Source of the DNA: Methanoregula sp. UBA154
Lineage (GTDB): Archaea > Halobacteriota > Methanomicrobia > Methanomicrobiales > Methanospirillaceae
Length of the DNA stretch: 64,000 bases
NCBI GenBank assembly: GCA_002502245.1
Contig: DAPW01000029.1
Location: 21,329 to 85,328 of the forward strand
Direction of reading: 5' to 3'
Both the position numbers and the translations under genes were made by a program. Positions within the stretch are counted from its first letter, which is position 1. Each line of letters starts with the position of its first letter. Shown here in pieces: positions 9,423-18,169 of this stretch. The notes under the pieces are model-generated. The model saw only the letters and a program-made list of their open reading frames with translations. It did no database searches and was not told the DNA's origin.

Positions 9423-10349
9423 TTATTCAACGGTTCCTGCATTTTCATCCGGGGGCAGACCTGCGGATGGTAGCCTGAAGATATGGATTGACTGGTCTTT
9501 TCTGGCACAGCGTCCGGGCTGATCGGCCTTCGCTTTATCTGACACCACTACCACCCGGCCGTCTCCAAGCCATGTCACACCTTCCAAATTACCGTACAGG
9601 ATCCGATCTTTCCTGTCACGGGGGAACAGGAACAATCGTCCATCGTCTTTGATCCGCTCTTCGGGACCGGTCGGATCTGCACGAAGGCGCCCAACCCAAA
9701 GGGCAGACGATGCCTGCGAGATGACGGTCAGACAGCCATTGCGGAGATCGAGACCGGAGTAATCCCGGAAACGCACCGCTTTTGGCAGCCTGATGGTTCC
9801 GTCATGCTCCCAGGTTTCCGCATCCCACCTGAAGACCTGGATGCGTCCCTTCCCTGGTTTTGCCCCGGCGCTCCCTCCTTTACACTTATTTCCCTCGCAC
9901 AGGCAGAGCAGGTAATCGTTCCCGGCAGCGTGCAGGGTTGACAGGCCTTCGAAACCCTTGTTGCCGGTCTTGAGCGGGAAGTCCAGCCAGTAACTTCTGA
10001 TAAAGGCGAACGATTCGTCAAATGCATCGATACGGGGCATGAAAACGCCGGACGTTGTTCTGGCGGCCTCGATCAGGCAGTACCACCGGTTGGCCGATGC
10101 CTGATACGTGATATCTTCATAGCCGGCTCCCGTGCCCTTCAAATCCAGCAGCATCGGTTCCTCTCCCGCGTTGTGCCAGTCCGGCCTTATCCGCAGAAGG
10201 CATGGAACATCATCGAAAACAATGTGGAGCCAGCCATCCTTCAAAAAGACGCCACTCGCTTCGTAGCGCGTATCGCCAGCGTCTTTGAGCACCTCGCTGA
10301 TCCTGACCTCCCGGACAAGTTCCAGGAATGCTGCTTTATCCTGCTTCAT
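9423..10349 (-). CDS. Beta-propeller-like protein (SdiA-regulated/phytase-like)
   Basis: 308 residues without signal peptide or membrane span. Recurring blocks of the type YEASGVFLKDGWLHIVFDD, GFEGLSTLHAAGNDYLLCL and LEGVTWLGDGRVVVVSDK look like blades of the esterase-like phytase/SdiA-regulated propeller, where FEGL and LEGVT mark successive blades. Catalytic function is not evident. GGGGTA sits close to the ATG. The gene appears monocistronic. Confidence 0.6.
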   Translation of the reverse strand: MKQDKAAFLELVREVRISEVLKDAGDTRYEASGVFLKDGWLHIVFDDVPCLLRIRPDWHNAGEEPMLLDLKGTGAGYEDITYQASANRWYCLIEAARTTSGVFMPRIDAFDESFAFIRSYWLDFPLKTGNKGFEGLSTLHAAGNDYLLCLCEGNKCKGGSAGAKPGKGRIQVFRWDAETWEHDGTIRLPKAVRFRDYSGLDLRNGCLTVISQASSALWVGRLRADPTGPEERIKDDGRLFLFPRDRKDRILYGNLEGVTWLGDGRVVVVSDKAKADQPGRCARKDQSIHIFRLPSAGLPPDENAGTVE

Positions 10350-10479
10350 TACCCCGTCACCATATCTGATGGGTACTCATTGGCTGAGATGAATCACGCG
10401 AAATGATCGAGGTAATTCCCCCTCAACCGATTCCCCGTTTTTTTTAAAAAACAGTCCTGTGCGTGAAACAGGCCTTACC

Positions 10480-11256
10480 CTATTTCCGGTGTTTTTTCAC
10501 CCGTTCCCGGATATAGATGATCTTTCCCACCTGGTCCTTTGATTGCCGTTCGTCTTCATCGAACAGGTCGAGAGAGTGTATGAGTTCGTACAATTTTCTG
10601 AACCCGTAATTCCGGGCGTCAAATTCCGGGCTCTTCTTCTGGATGTTCTGCCCGACGAGACCGAGCTCAGCCCAGCCCTGTTCATCCGATGAATCTTCGA
10701 CACTGTTCTTTAACAGTTTTAAGAATTTCTGGTCCTTTTTCATGTCCTTGAAGACCGCCGGGGTGCGCTGGACCGGCGGGGCGGTCCCGGCAGGTTCTGC
10801 CGGCCGCAGGATTTCCGTGTAAATGAATTTGTCACAGGCATCGACAAATGCCTTCGGGGTCTTCTCCTCGCCGAACCCGTAGACCATCAGGCCGGATTCC
10901 CGGATCCGTGAGGCAAGACGGGTGAAATCGCTGTCACTCGATACCAGGCAGAAGCCATCCAGGTTTCCCGCGTGGAGCAGGTCCATTGCATCGATGATCA
11001 GCGCACTGTCCGTTGCATTTTTTTTGGTTGTATAGTTGAACTGCTGGATCGGGATGATCGAATTTGACAGGAGGACGTCTTTCCATCCCTGGAGCTGGGG
11101 TGTCGTCCAGTTGCCGTAGATCCTCTTGACGGAAGCCACGCCATATTTGGCAACCTCGTCGAGCAGATTTTTGATAATGCTTGCCTGGGCGTTATCGGCA
11201 TCGATGAGTACTGCCAGCTTTTTCTGGCGTTCAATCGGGACTGTATTATATTCCAT
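10480..11256 (-). CDS. NYN-domain RNase-like protein with C-terminal OST-HTH/LOTUS-like region
   Basis: 258 residues. The N-terminal NYN (PIN-like) nuclease domain spans about 1-150. Its acidic metal-site motifs are visible: LAVLIDADN (14-22), NATDSALIIDAMDLL and the SSDSDF loop. The C-terminal part (about 170-250), with DEQGWAELGLVGQNIQKK and FDARNYGFRKLYELI, fits an OST-HTH/LOTUS winged helix that binds RNA. This DUF88-type pairing suggests RNA processing or decay in the cytoplasm. GGTGGATC precedes the ATG. Genes on either side are unrelated. Confidence 0.85.
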   Translation of the reverse strand: MEYNTVPIERQKKLAVLIDADNAQASIIKNLLDEVAKYGVASVKRIYGNWTTPQLQGWKDVLLSNSIIPIQQFNYTTKKNATDSALIIDAMDLLHAGNLDGFCLVSSDSDFTRLASRIRESGLMVYGFGEEKTPKAFVDACDKFIYTEILRPAEPAGTAPPVQRTPAVFKDMKKDQKFLKLLKNSVEDSSDEQGWAELGLVGQNIQKKSPEFDARNYGFRKLYELIHSLDLFDEDERQSKDQVGKIIYIRERVKKHRK

Positions 11257-11587
11257 TGATCCACCATTCGTTTGGGAGGATATAATCCTGGGGGTTGAAC
11301 TCCGCCGGGATGTGGTGCCTGTTTTTTCATGATCGCTCCCGCAGGTTCGATACGGGCTGGAACGAGGGCACCAGAGCGGGAACGTTCCCGCTTGTTGATC
11401 GACAGAATGTGCATTCTGCAGGGGACCCGGTAATGGCTGCTGCGATGAAATTTTGCCCTGTTTTGTATTCCCCGTTTTGTGGTGGCTCGCGGTTCAGGTT
11501 TTAGTTTTCTCGAGCACAAAACATAAGCCAGTCAAAATACCATGAGGGCATAACGGCATTTAATGCCGGCACGAACGGGAGGGAACA

Positions 11588-11992
11588 ATGGTGAATCTCA
11601 CTGCAGAAATGAAAGAAGTATTTGCGAAGAATAAACCCTATGCTATTGCCACAGCCTCCAAAATTGGAATCCCCAATGTTGTACCGATGAGCACGGTACA
11701 GATTGTTACTGATGATACAATCTGGATCGGGGACAATTACATGATCAAGACGCTTGCAAATGTCAGGGAAAATCCCCATATGGCACTCTATATCTGGGAC
11801 CCTGAGAAGAGGCGCTGTTTCCAGATCAAGGGAACCGTGACGGTGAAGAACAGCGGTCCGGATTATGAAAAGATCAAGGCGCAGATAAAAGCAAAAGGGG
11901 CACATTATCCTGCAAAGGGATTGCTGATCCTGAAAATCACGGAAGTATTCGAATGTACACCCGGGCCTGATGCCGGGAAGAAAATTGAATAA
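11588..11992 (+). CDS. Pyridoxamine 5'-phosphate oxidase-like FMN-binding protein
   Basis: 134 residues forming a split-barrel FMN-binding fold. The start MVNLTAEMKEVFAKNKPYAIATASKIGIPNVVPM, the strand WIGDNYMIKTLANVRENPHMALYIWD and a conserved basic FQIKGTVTV are typical of this small oxidoreductase family. It probably binds FMN or a deazaflavin as a dimer; substrate unknown. GGGAGGGAACA precedes the ATG. A close paralogue lies at 41662-42060. A MITE was inserted right behind the stop codon (target repeat 11994-12001). Confidence 0.85.
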   Translation: MVNLTAEMKEVFAKNKPYAIATASKIGIPNVVPMSTVQIVTDDTIWIGDNYMIKTLANVRENPHMALYIWDPEKRRCFQIKGTVTVKNSGPDYEKIKAQIKAKGAHYPAKGLLILKITEVFECTPGPDAGKKIE

Positions 11993-11993
11993 C

Positions 11994-12564
11994 TATTTTT
12001 TTGCTTTGTAGAAATCATTTCGATATCTGACGCGCCCGGGGTTTCGCCCCCTCGCTGGGATGCCCCGGCTGCAATAGTGCTGTATTACCTGTTTTTTTTC
12101 AAAAAACAGGACGTTTGGAATAATCGTCATACCGGGGCATCGCATGCGCCCCCCCTCCAACGGGGAGGAGGGTTGGCGCAAGGCGGGTGATCTCATTTTT
12201 TTTGGTGATTCCTCAACAAAAGCCACCAATTCAGATTTTCTTTCGAGCCTTTTTGGGAAGTCATATCCAGGGGAGATGATGTTAGACGTTCTTGGGGGCT
12301 TCGGTTCCACCTCCGCCCCCGCCACTGCGGCATCCCCCAAATTGCGATGACGATGTATTACCGGTAACCCACCTCGTCCAATCACAATGCGCCCCGTCAC
12401 CCCGGGGGACTTGAGGCGCAAGAGGGGGAATTAGAGGCAGGATTCCTTCAGAGCAAAAGATTATCTGCTGACTATTGAATCCAGCTATCTGATATCAGAG
12501 ATTGGTGGCACCAAATGATGAATCACCTTTTTTTAAAAGAGGTTTTCTACCGAGCAAATTTTTT
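11994..12564. mobile_element. Family-1 MITE with 7/8 target duplication, host of a nested element
   Basis: The element is 12002-12556 (555 bp). The left end TGCTTTGTAGAAATC and right end GGTTTTCTACCGAGCA form an inverted pair (about 11 of 13). Flanks TATTTTTT (11994-12001) and AATTTTTT (12557-12564) agree at 7 of 8. It holds one inverted module C (about 12035-12190) and a nested family-3 element (12204-12527) with a second C-like core. It begins 10 bp after the FMN-binding protein stop codon. Confidence 0.8.
12204..12527. mobile_element. Nested family-3 MITE
   Basis: The ends GGTGATTCCTC and GATGAATCACC are inverted repeats (GGTGATTC). The flanks are TTTTTTTT and TTTTTTTA (7/8), although a homopolymer flank is weak evidence. 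The core contains a C-like module (12280-12430). Lifting it out rejoins the T-tract and the right end of the surrounding family-1 element. Confidence 0.6.
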
Positions 12565-12750
12565 TAACTTGTTCCGGTAGCTGCCCCGCTCATTGTCCCT
12601 TTTTTGTTGAAAGCTGATATGTCCGCACCTCATCCGATCATCCGCGTACAGTGTTTCTGCCGGCATACGGTATTCTCCAGAAAGCATATACCATCACTAC
12701 CCAATACACCACGTCATGTCAGAAGATTGTATCAGAACCGGAGACCGCAG

Positions 12751-12969
12751 ATGGGCAAATATCATTTTTGTATAGATTGCGAGCATATCAGCATCAGGCA
12801 GGTATCCGGCCTTCATGGAACCCCGGTTAAAGAATTGTCATGCCCGGCCCGGTTCAACCCGATGGAGGGAAAATGGCCTCCGATCGAGGGTAAAAATCCG
12901 CACGAATGCCCGCGGAATGAAAGTTTCATTCAACTCCAGAAGCAGAGCAGCGAACGCAGGCTCCGATGA
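12751..12969 (+). CDS. Small Cys-rich protein, paralogue of 32516-32734
   Basis: 72 residues with four cysteines in the pattern FCIDCEH ... ELSCPARFNPMEGKW ... NPHECPRNESF, likely a metal-binding knuckle (two C-x2-C-like halves). It is clearly homologous along its whole length to the product at 32516-32734, ending in the same RRLR. I do not recognise a named family. The start at 12751 is set by the paralogue's start and GGAGAC upstream; longer upstream frames are not conserved. Confidence 0.75.
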   Translation: MGKYHFCIDCEHISIRQVSGLHGTPVKELSCPARFNPMEGKWPPIEGKNPHECPRNESFIQLQKQSSERRLR

Positions 12970-13325
12970 CCCGGGGTGAAAGGGCGATAACAGACTATCC
13001 GGACCGGAATCACAGATAAATATCTCTTTTTCATATTCCGATGATTTTCCCATAACCGAACGAGGATTGTCCCGGCAGTCTATACAATTTCCCGTCTGGA
13101 AAAGCGATGCATCCCTGTGATAAAAAATGTAAGGAATGTTGGCACGCAAATGCACCGTGAGATAACTCCCCGGTGGGCGAGCGGCTGACCTCCATGAGCG
13201 TGCTGGTTCTGGAACCGGGAGGTGGTGAAGAATACTACGGTCCGGTCTGAAATGAACCCCCGGATTTTTTTTGCAGTAACCCCATCCTTAAGTACCCGGC
13301 CACACAATCCCCTTGCAGGGATTTT
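12970..13325. other. Intergenic, no supported gene
   Basis: No coherent gene on either strand. A TATA-like CCTTAAGTAC near 13287-13296 may serve the flavodoxin gene, giving a leader of roughly 10 nt before its ATG at 13326. Confidence 0.35.
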
Positions 13326-13826
13326 ATGGCACGCATACTCATCGCATATGTGACAAGAAAGGGGTCCACGACCGCGATCGCAGAGGCTATCGCAACAGAG
13401 CTCCGGGCCGCCGGGCATACTGCGGATGCCGTTGAGATCGAGAAGGTGTCCTCTCCCAAAGGGTACGACGCGGTCGTGATCGGAGGGCCGGTATATATGG
13501 GGCATATGGACGGCAGGATGGGAAAGTTCGTGAGCCGCCACTACCCGGATCTCGCCGGTGTGCCGGTTGCGGGGTTTGCTGTCGGCCTTGCGGCGGCAAC
13601 GCATGACCCGGAAGGGGTGGCATGGACAGAAAAAGCGCTCCGTGCTGCCCTCGACCCGCTCCGGCCGGTTGCGGAGACCGTCTTTGCCGGGAAGCTGGAC
13701 CCCGAAAAGCTTTCCTGGTGGCAGCGGTGGATCACCCGGAAAGCGAAATCCCCGGTCGGGGACTTCCGCGACTGGGCAGCCATCGCGGCCTGGGCCCGGG
13801 ACCTGCCCGGGAAGATGAACGTGTGA
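13326..13826 (+). CDS. Flavodoxin-domain protein (HemG-like)
   Basis: 166 residues. The FMN phosphate loop is at the N-terminus (VTRKGSTTAIAEAIA, residues 9-23), followed by YDAVVIGGPVYMGHMDGRMGKF, a flavodoxin/protoporphyrinogen oxidase-type segment. The acidic C-terminal helix region ending DFRDWAAIAAWARDL fits the HemG-like flavodoxin group. It is likely a soluble electron carrier or small quinone/porphyrinogen oxidoreductase; which one is open. The metalloprotease-like gene follows after a 56-bp gap. Confidence 0.85.
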   Translation: MARILIAYVTRKGSTTAIAEAIATELRAAGHTADAVEIEKVSSPKGYDAVVIGGPVYMGHMDGRMGKFVSRHYPDLAGVPVAGFAVGLAAATHDPEGVAWTEKALRAALDPLRPVAETVFAGKLDPEKLSWWQRWITRKAKSPVGDFRDWAAIAAWARDLPGKMNV

Positions 13827-13882
13827 GGGGGCCTATCGCAAACAGGATCCAATGGCAAAACGGAACTGTAAGGGGATGTGAG

Positions 13883-14395
13883 GTGGAGACCCGGGATTTT
13901 CAGCGGCATGCGGCATACCACGAAGCCGGGCATGTAGTTGCGAACCTGGTATCCGGCTACCGGTTTTTCGTTGTCACCATCAGACCCGATGAATCCGGGG
14001 AGTACGAGGGGAGCCTGTATCGCAGCGCCCGGGGCCGGGCACGGGACCTTGCGGTTGTGCACCTTGCGGGGATCGTTGCATCGGCAAAGATGACCGGGTG
14101 CGACCCGTGGGAGAACCCGGGCCCGTTCGATGATGACAAGGCTGATATCGCCGCCGCGGGCGATTTTATCGATAACTGGGTTGCATTCCTTGCCAGAACC
14201 TATGGGGAATCTTCCCTGAAGAACCAGATCCGGGAGGAGATCAGGAACAGTACCCGGGTGCTGGTAGACGAGAACTGGAATGCAATAGAAGTCATCGCGG
14301 GGGCACTGCTGGAAAAGGAAACCCTGTCGTACGATGACGTGATACGGATACTGATGGATGTATGTCCGGATTTTCGTATTGCCGAAAAACCCTGA
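13883..14395 (+). CDS. Mini HEAGH metalloprotease-like protein (M41-like)
   Basis: 170 residues from a GTG start preceded by AAGGGGATG. HAAYHEAGHVVANLVSG carries a zinc-binding HEAGH motif (residues 13-17) in the same setting as the FtsH peptidase (M41) domain, but no AAA ATPase or membrane span is attached. A later helical part with ADIAAAGDFIDNWVAFLARTYG could supply the third metal ligand. The frame stays open far upstream inside the flavodoxin gene, but that part reads as shadow. Function is inferred from the motif only. Confidence 0.65.
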   Translation: METRDFQRHAAYHEAGHVVANLVSGYRFFVVTIRPDESGEYEGSLYRSARGRARDLAVVHLAGIVASAKMTGCDPWENPGPFDDDKADIAAAGDFIDNWVAFLARTYGESSLKNQIREEIRNSTRVLVDENWNAIEVIAGALLEKETLSYDDVIRILMDVCPDFRIAEKP

Positions 14396-14475
14396 TGGGT
14401 GTAATACCGGTCTCTGGAGAAACGGGATGACCGGGTTGCAGGTATACCGTGACCGGACCGGATAAAGGAAGTGAA

Positions 14476-15198
14476 ATGACCGTTATCGTGAAGGAAGTCC
14501 TGGCAAAATCCATTCTTTCCCCCTCAAAGATCTATCCCTGGGTCATCAACCCGTATACCGGCTGCCAGCATGGCTGCACGTACTGCTATGCACGCTTCAT
14601 GAAACGGGTGACCGGACACAGGGAGCCGTGGGGCGGATTTGTTGATGTCAAGATCAATGCCGCGGAACTCCTCCAGGTTGAGATACGGAAGAAGAAACGG
14701 GGGCGGGTCTGGGTGAGCGGCGTGTGCGACCCGTACCAGCCTCTTGAGAAAACGTACCGGCTGACCCGGCAATGCCTGGAGATCCTGGCAATGCATGAAT
14801 GGCCGGTTATCATCCAGACACGCTCTCCCCTGGTCCTTCGCGACATGGATATTATCCGTAACGCCCGGGATTTCGAGGTCGGCCTTTCAGTTACCACCGC
14901 GGACGACACTATCCGGAACCTGTTCGAACCCGATGCACCTCCCATACCCGACCGGCTGCAGGCGCTGGAGGAACTGCACAATGCCGGTATCCGGACCTAT
15001 GCCATGATCGCCCCGGTGCTCCCGGGTGCCGAAGGGCTTGCAGCCCTTCTGAACGGTAAGGTTGACTACGTGCTGGTTGACCGGATGAACTATCACTATG
15101 CCGACTGGGTGTACCGGCAATACGGGCTTGAAGACAAACTTTCGGACGATATCTTTTACCGCGTCAGGCAGGAACTGGATGCACTGCAAGGCGAATGA
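14476..15198 (+). CDS. Radical SAM protein (SPL/Rv2578c-like)
   Basis: 240 residues. The cluster motif C-x3-C-x2-C is at C30, C34 and C37 (TGCQHGCTYCYARF), directly after NPYTG, as in the spore-photoproduct-lyase-like/Rv2578c group. WVSGVCDPYQPLEKTYRLTR and VGLSVTTADD follow in the usual TIM-barrel order. It should bind a [4Fe-4S] cluster and cleave S-adenosylmethionine; substrate unknown. The ATG at 14476 has AAGGAAGTGAA in front and is preferred over the GTG at 14449. Confidence 0.88.
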   Translation: MTVIVKEVLAKSILSPSKIYPWVINPYTGCQHGCTYCYARFMKRVTGHREPWGGFVDVKINAAELLQVEIRKKKRGRVWVSGVCDPYQPLEKTYRLTRQCLEILAMHEWPVIIQTRSPLVLRDMDIIRNARDFEVGLSVTTADDTIRNLFEPDAPPIPDRLQALEELHNAGIRTYAMIAPVLPGAEGLAALLNGKVDYVLVDRMNYHYADWVYRQYGLEDKLSDDIFYRVRQELDALQGE

Positions 15199-15352
15199 AT
15201 TCTTGTCCCTGACGCTCTTTTCTCCTGGCACTGATACGGGATCTTCGGGTAACGCAAATCCCGGTTATCCTGCCCGTATCCTCCCGGAGAAAAAACCGGG
15301 AGTTTGTCCGGCTGAATAATTTTTTGTGCAGGGAACCATAATCTACCATTCA

Positions 15353-16036
15353 ATGGATGCGGAAGAACAGAATAACCTGAGGAAAAAGATCGCGGTGCTG
15401 CTCCCCGCAGTCTTCCTGGTCCTGGGCCTGATATTCTTTGTCCCGGCCGGAACCTGCGATTACTGGGAAGCGTGGGTCTATTGCGCGGTTCTCCTCGTCC
15501 CGTTCCTCTTCGTGCTCACCTGGCTGCTCCGGACGGACCCGGAACTCCTGGCGCGGAGACTTCGGCTCAGTGAGAAAGAATCCGCCCAGAAGAGAATCGT
15601 CAGTGCCTCGGGCGTGTTATTCTTTATCGGGCTTCTCATCCCGGGACTCGACCACCGGTACGGGTGGTCTGACGTACCGCTGGGGACTGTCCTTGCCGCT
15701 GATGCCCTGGTCATCGCAGGCTATACCCTGATATTTCTCGTTTTTCGTGAGAATTCCTTTGCCTCCCGGGTCGTGGAAGTAGTACCCGGCCAGCGGGTGG
15801 TATCCACCGGTCCCTACGCCGTAGTCCGCCACCCGATGTACCTCGGGTCCAGCATCATGTGGCTCGCTACACCCGTTGCGCTCGGCTCATACTGGGCACT
15901 GCCCTTCTTCTTCTTTATACCCGCAGTCCTGGTGTACCGGATCCTGAACGAAGAAGAGGTCCTCCTGCGGGAGTTGCCGGGCTACCGGGAGTACATGCAG
16001 AACGTGCGGTACCGCCTCATCCCGGGGATCTGGTAA
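15353..16036 (+). CDS. Isoprenylcysteine carboxyl methyltransferase-like membrane protein
   Basis: 227 residues with about five hydrophobic spans (e.g. KIAVLLPAVFLVLGLIFF). The C-terminal part GPYAVVRHPMYLGSSIMW and LNEEEVLLRELPGYREYM is the SAM-binding signature of the ICMT/PEMT-like membrane methyltransferases. Known relatives methylate prenylated cysteine or phospholipids; the archaeal substrate is unknown. A GTG at 15326 in the same frame is an alternative start. Confidence 0.85.
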   Translation: MDAEEQNNLRKKIAVLLPAVFLVLGLIFFVPAGTCDYWEAWVYCAVLLVPFLFVLTWLLRTDPELLARRLRLSEKESAQKRIVSASGVLFFIGLLIPGLDHRYGWSDVPLGTVLAADALVIAGYTLIFLVFRENSFASRVVEVVPGQRVVSTGPYAVVRHPMYLGSSIMWLATPVALGSYWALPFFFFIPAVLVYRILNEEEVLLRELPGYREYMQNVRYRLIPGIW

Positions 16037-16199
16037 CTGCGACCGATGAAAAAGAATCAGAAGACCGTGACCAAGGGGAAGATTGCAGATTTGTAGTATC
16101 CTGAAAAATTTATGAGAGGGATTTAAGAGAAGTTCCGGACCAGATTTTCGATTCTTTTGTCTGAATCCAGGTCCGGAACGGTTGTCCGGGTTGACCACC

Positions 16200-16691
16200 T
16201 CACGGGATTCCCGTTGGTGACCAGAGTAAGTAGGGAGGATCGTGAGGATCGATCAATGCAGTACCGGTAAATGTGTACGAGTATCCGCCTTCAATCTCAT
16301 ACTGGCCTCTTGCATTGAACATGTATTGACATTTTATATCCGGGTCCCCCGGACAACTGGGTGATTTCCCCATGGGCCACCCGGGGTTGTACCCCCAGGT
16401 GTACGTCCCGTCCGGGAAGAACCGGTAACATTCTCTCACGTTTGTGGGTGCCTTCCTGATGTTCATGGTCGTATCCCGGCACCAGAAACCGTCCGTAATC
16501 GTGCGTTCTGCATAGGGAATTGGAGTCAGTTCCGGTAGCTGAAATGTCGTGGATGTTGTGATGATTGCGGGTGTTGAGAAGGGCACGGTTGTTGTCCCGA
16601 CAGGACTGGTGCCGTCATTCCGGGTATTCTCAATACAACCGGTGGTAACCAGCGCTGTGACCAGGAGCAGGATGTACAGGAGATGGTTCAT
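16200..16691 (-). CDS. Small lipoprotein, unknown function
   Basis: 163 residues. The signal sequence MNHLLYILLLVTALVTTGC ends in a lipobox cysteine, so the mature protein should be lipid-anchored outside the cell. A Thr/Ser/Pro-rich linker follows, then a compact domain with three cysteines and TWGYNPGW, ending GYSYTFTGTALIDPHDPPYLLW; no family is recognised. The start at 16691 follows an AAAGGGGGGAA site. Confidence 0.7.
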   Translation of the reverse strand: MNHLLYILLLVTALVTTGCIENTRNDGTSPVGTTTVPFSTPAIITTSTTFQLPELTPIPYAERTITDGFWCRDTTMNIRKAPTNVRECYRFFPDGTYTWGYNPGWPMGKSPSCPGDPDIKCQYMFNARGQYEIEGGYSYTFTGTALIDPHDPPYLLWSPTGIP

Positions 16692-16800
16692 ATTCCCCCC
16701 TTTCATCTGGTTGACGATAAACTTTTTCTGACAACCTGTACCGCGTTCATGGTACCCGGTTTTGCGGAGGGGTTTTCCTCCTTCTTTTGGAACCAGTACG

Positions 16801-17634
16801 GTTTTTCATGCCTGGAGAAATCAGTGTATAGTGATTACATCGCCCCCCTCGCGCCAACCCTGCCTCCGTCGGGGGGAACGCATGTGATGCCGTGGAATAA
16901 TCTGTACTGTCCTCATTCAAAATTGACCGGATGATACGGCGTTATCGCAATCCGGGGATGCCCCAGCGGCGGGGGCGAAGCCCTGAAAGAGCGTCAGAAT
17001 TGTACGAAGGATTTCCCATGAAAATTGCATTAAACAAATGTGATTTTAGGATTTTTTACTCTCTTTAATTATTTGCGATGAACGACGCCGCACCTAAAAG
17101 GGACGCCCCCGCGGCGGGTCAATAACCTGGAGCATTTTGGAAAAAACACGAACTGCCCCGCCGTGCCCCGGAGGGGCCCTGATGCGGGGAGCCCTCGTAA
17201 AAATTATGGGAAAAGTCCCAATCCAGCCACTAAAATTTTCTTGATTTCGTCTTGAGTGCATTGATATTCAGACACTCCTGGGGGCTTCGCCATTGGCTCG
17301 CCGCCGCCGCTCGGGCGACCCCCACATTGTGAAAATGACGTATTACCTGCAATCGACTCCGTCCTATCATAATGCGTCCCGTCCCCCGACGGGGGACTGG
17401 TGGCGCAAGAGGGGGGCTTCCTGCCATGAAATGAGCATTTCTTCATAGTAAAAATGAGCACTTTTTTTCTATCCGTTTTAGTTCTTTTTTATAAAATAAT
17501 TTCACGTCAGATGATGAAATCTATTTTTGGGGCTTTATAAGCACTTTACCCAAAATTATTATCTCTTTTCCGATTTTCATGGTTCCGGTGTGAACTGACA
17601 AAGTTCATACCCGTTTCTTCAGAGCAGTTTTTCA
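16801..17634. mobile_element. Family-1 MITE with exact 8-bp target duplication, interrupted by a family-2 element
   Basis: The element is 16809-17626 (818 bp). It starts TGCCTGGAGAAATC and ends GTTTCTTCAGAGCA, inverted with a one-base gap. GTTTTTCA is repeated at 16801-16808 and 17627-17634 (8/8). Module order is C (16840-17030), inverted B and A (17075-17195), a nested family-2 element (17208-17551), then the rest of A. The right part 16990-17200 is closely similar to 36745-36965. It lies between the lipoprotein gene and the 17700 gene. Confidence 0.85.
17200..17559. mobile_element. Nested family-2 MITE with exact 8-bp target duplication
   Basis: The element is 17208-17551 (344 bp). The left end GGGAAAAGTCC pairs with the right end GCACTTTACCC (consensus GGGWAAAGTSC). 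AAAATTAT is repeated at 17200-17207 and 17552-17559 (8/8). Removing it and one repeat restores a normal inverted module A matching 60910-60990. It contains its own C-like core (17270-17420) and an AT-rich right arm also found at 44950-45047. Confidence 0.82.
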
Positions 17635-17699
17635 TACTATGGCATTAAATGTTCCGGGATACTCTCTTGTCTGTACCAACAGGACAGGGAAACAATCGT

Positions 17700-17969
17700 A
17701 TGATGACACAGGATATTGTCAGAAAACTCTGGGATGAGGCGGGATACGGGAATATCGCTGTCTGGGCGGATGATACCCTGTCGGTAGTTCCGGCGGATTA
17801 TTCCGGCCAGACCGCGGGAAAAAAGCCGCTGGTCATCCTCAGGCCCATCGCGCTCGTAAACCGCTTCGAGCTCCTTGATTTTGCGCTCCATGATGAAGAA
17901 CTGCTCACGATGATCGAAACAACCATCCGTGCTGCCGGAGGCCATGTGACCCGGGGTCCCCGATCATAA
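17700..17969 (+). CDS. Small hypothetical protein
   Basis: 89 residues starting MMTQDIVRKLWDEAGYGN, with GGGA about 12 nt upstream. The frame has normal codon character up to its stop. There are no cysteine motifs, signal or membrane span; the mixed alpha/beta pattern ends with a helix (DEELLTMIETTIRAAG). I do not recognise it. The gene begins 66 bp after the right target repeat of the MITE, so the insertion may have displaced its promoter. Confidence 0.5.
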   Translation: MMTQDIVRKLWDEAGYGNIAVWADDTLSVVPADYSGQTAGKKPLVILRPIALVNRFELLDFALHDEELLTMIETTIRAAGGHVTRGPRS

Positions 17970-18169
17970 CAGTACCCGTGTCCATGGGGTGTCATGGATT
18001 ACCGGTTGTCGGTGTGGAGCAGGTACGCGAAGTCCGGTAAATGATCCCCCGGGAATTTGCGGCAAATGAATGCACCTTATGAGTACAGGCATTTTCCGGC
18101 ATATCCCTCCGAACCGGGAGTGCATGAGTTGTAGATCTCCGGAAGTTTGTCCGGCAACGGGGAAAAAGA

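Noticed and set aside
9165..9473. Short plus-strand frame between cupin and propeller-like genes
   Set aside because: Overlaps the end of the propeller-like gene, with no protein-like features.
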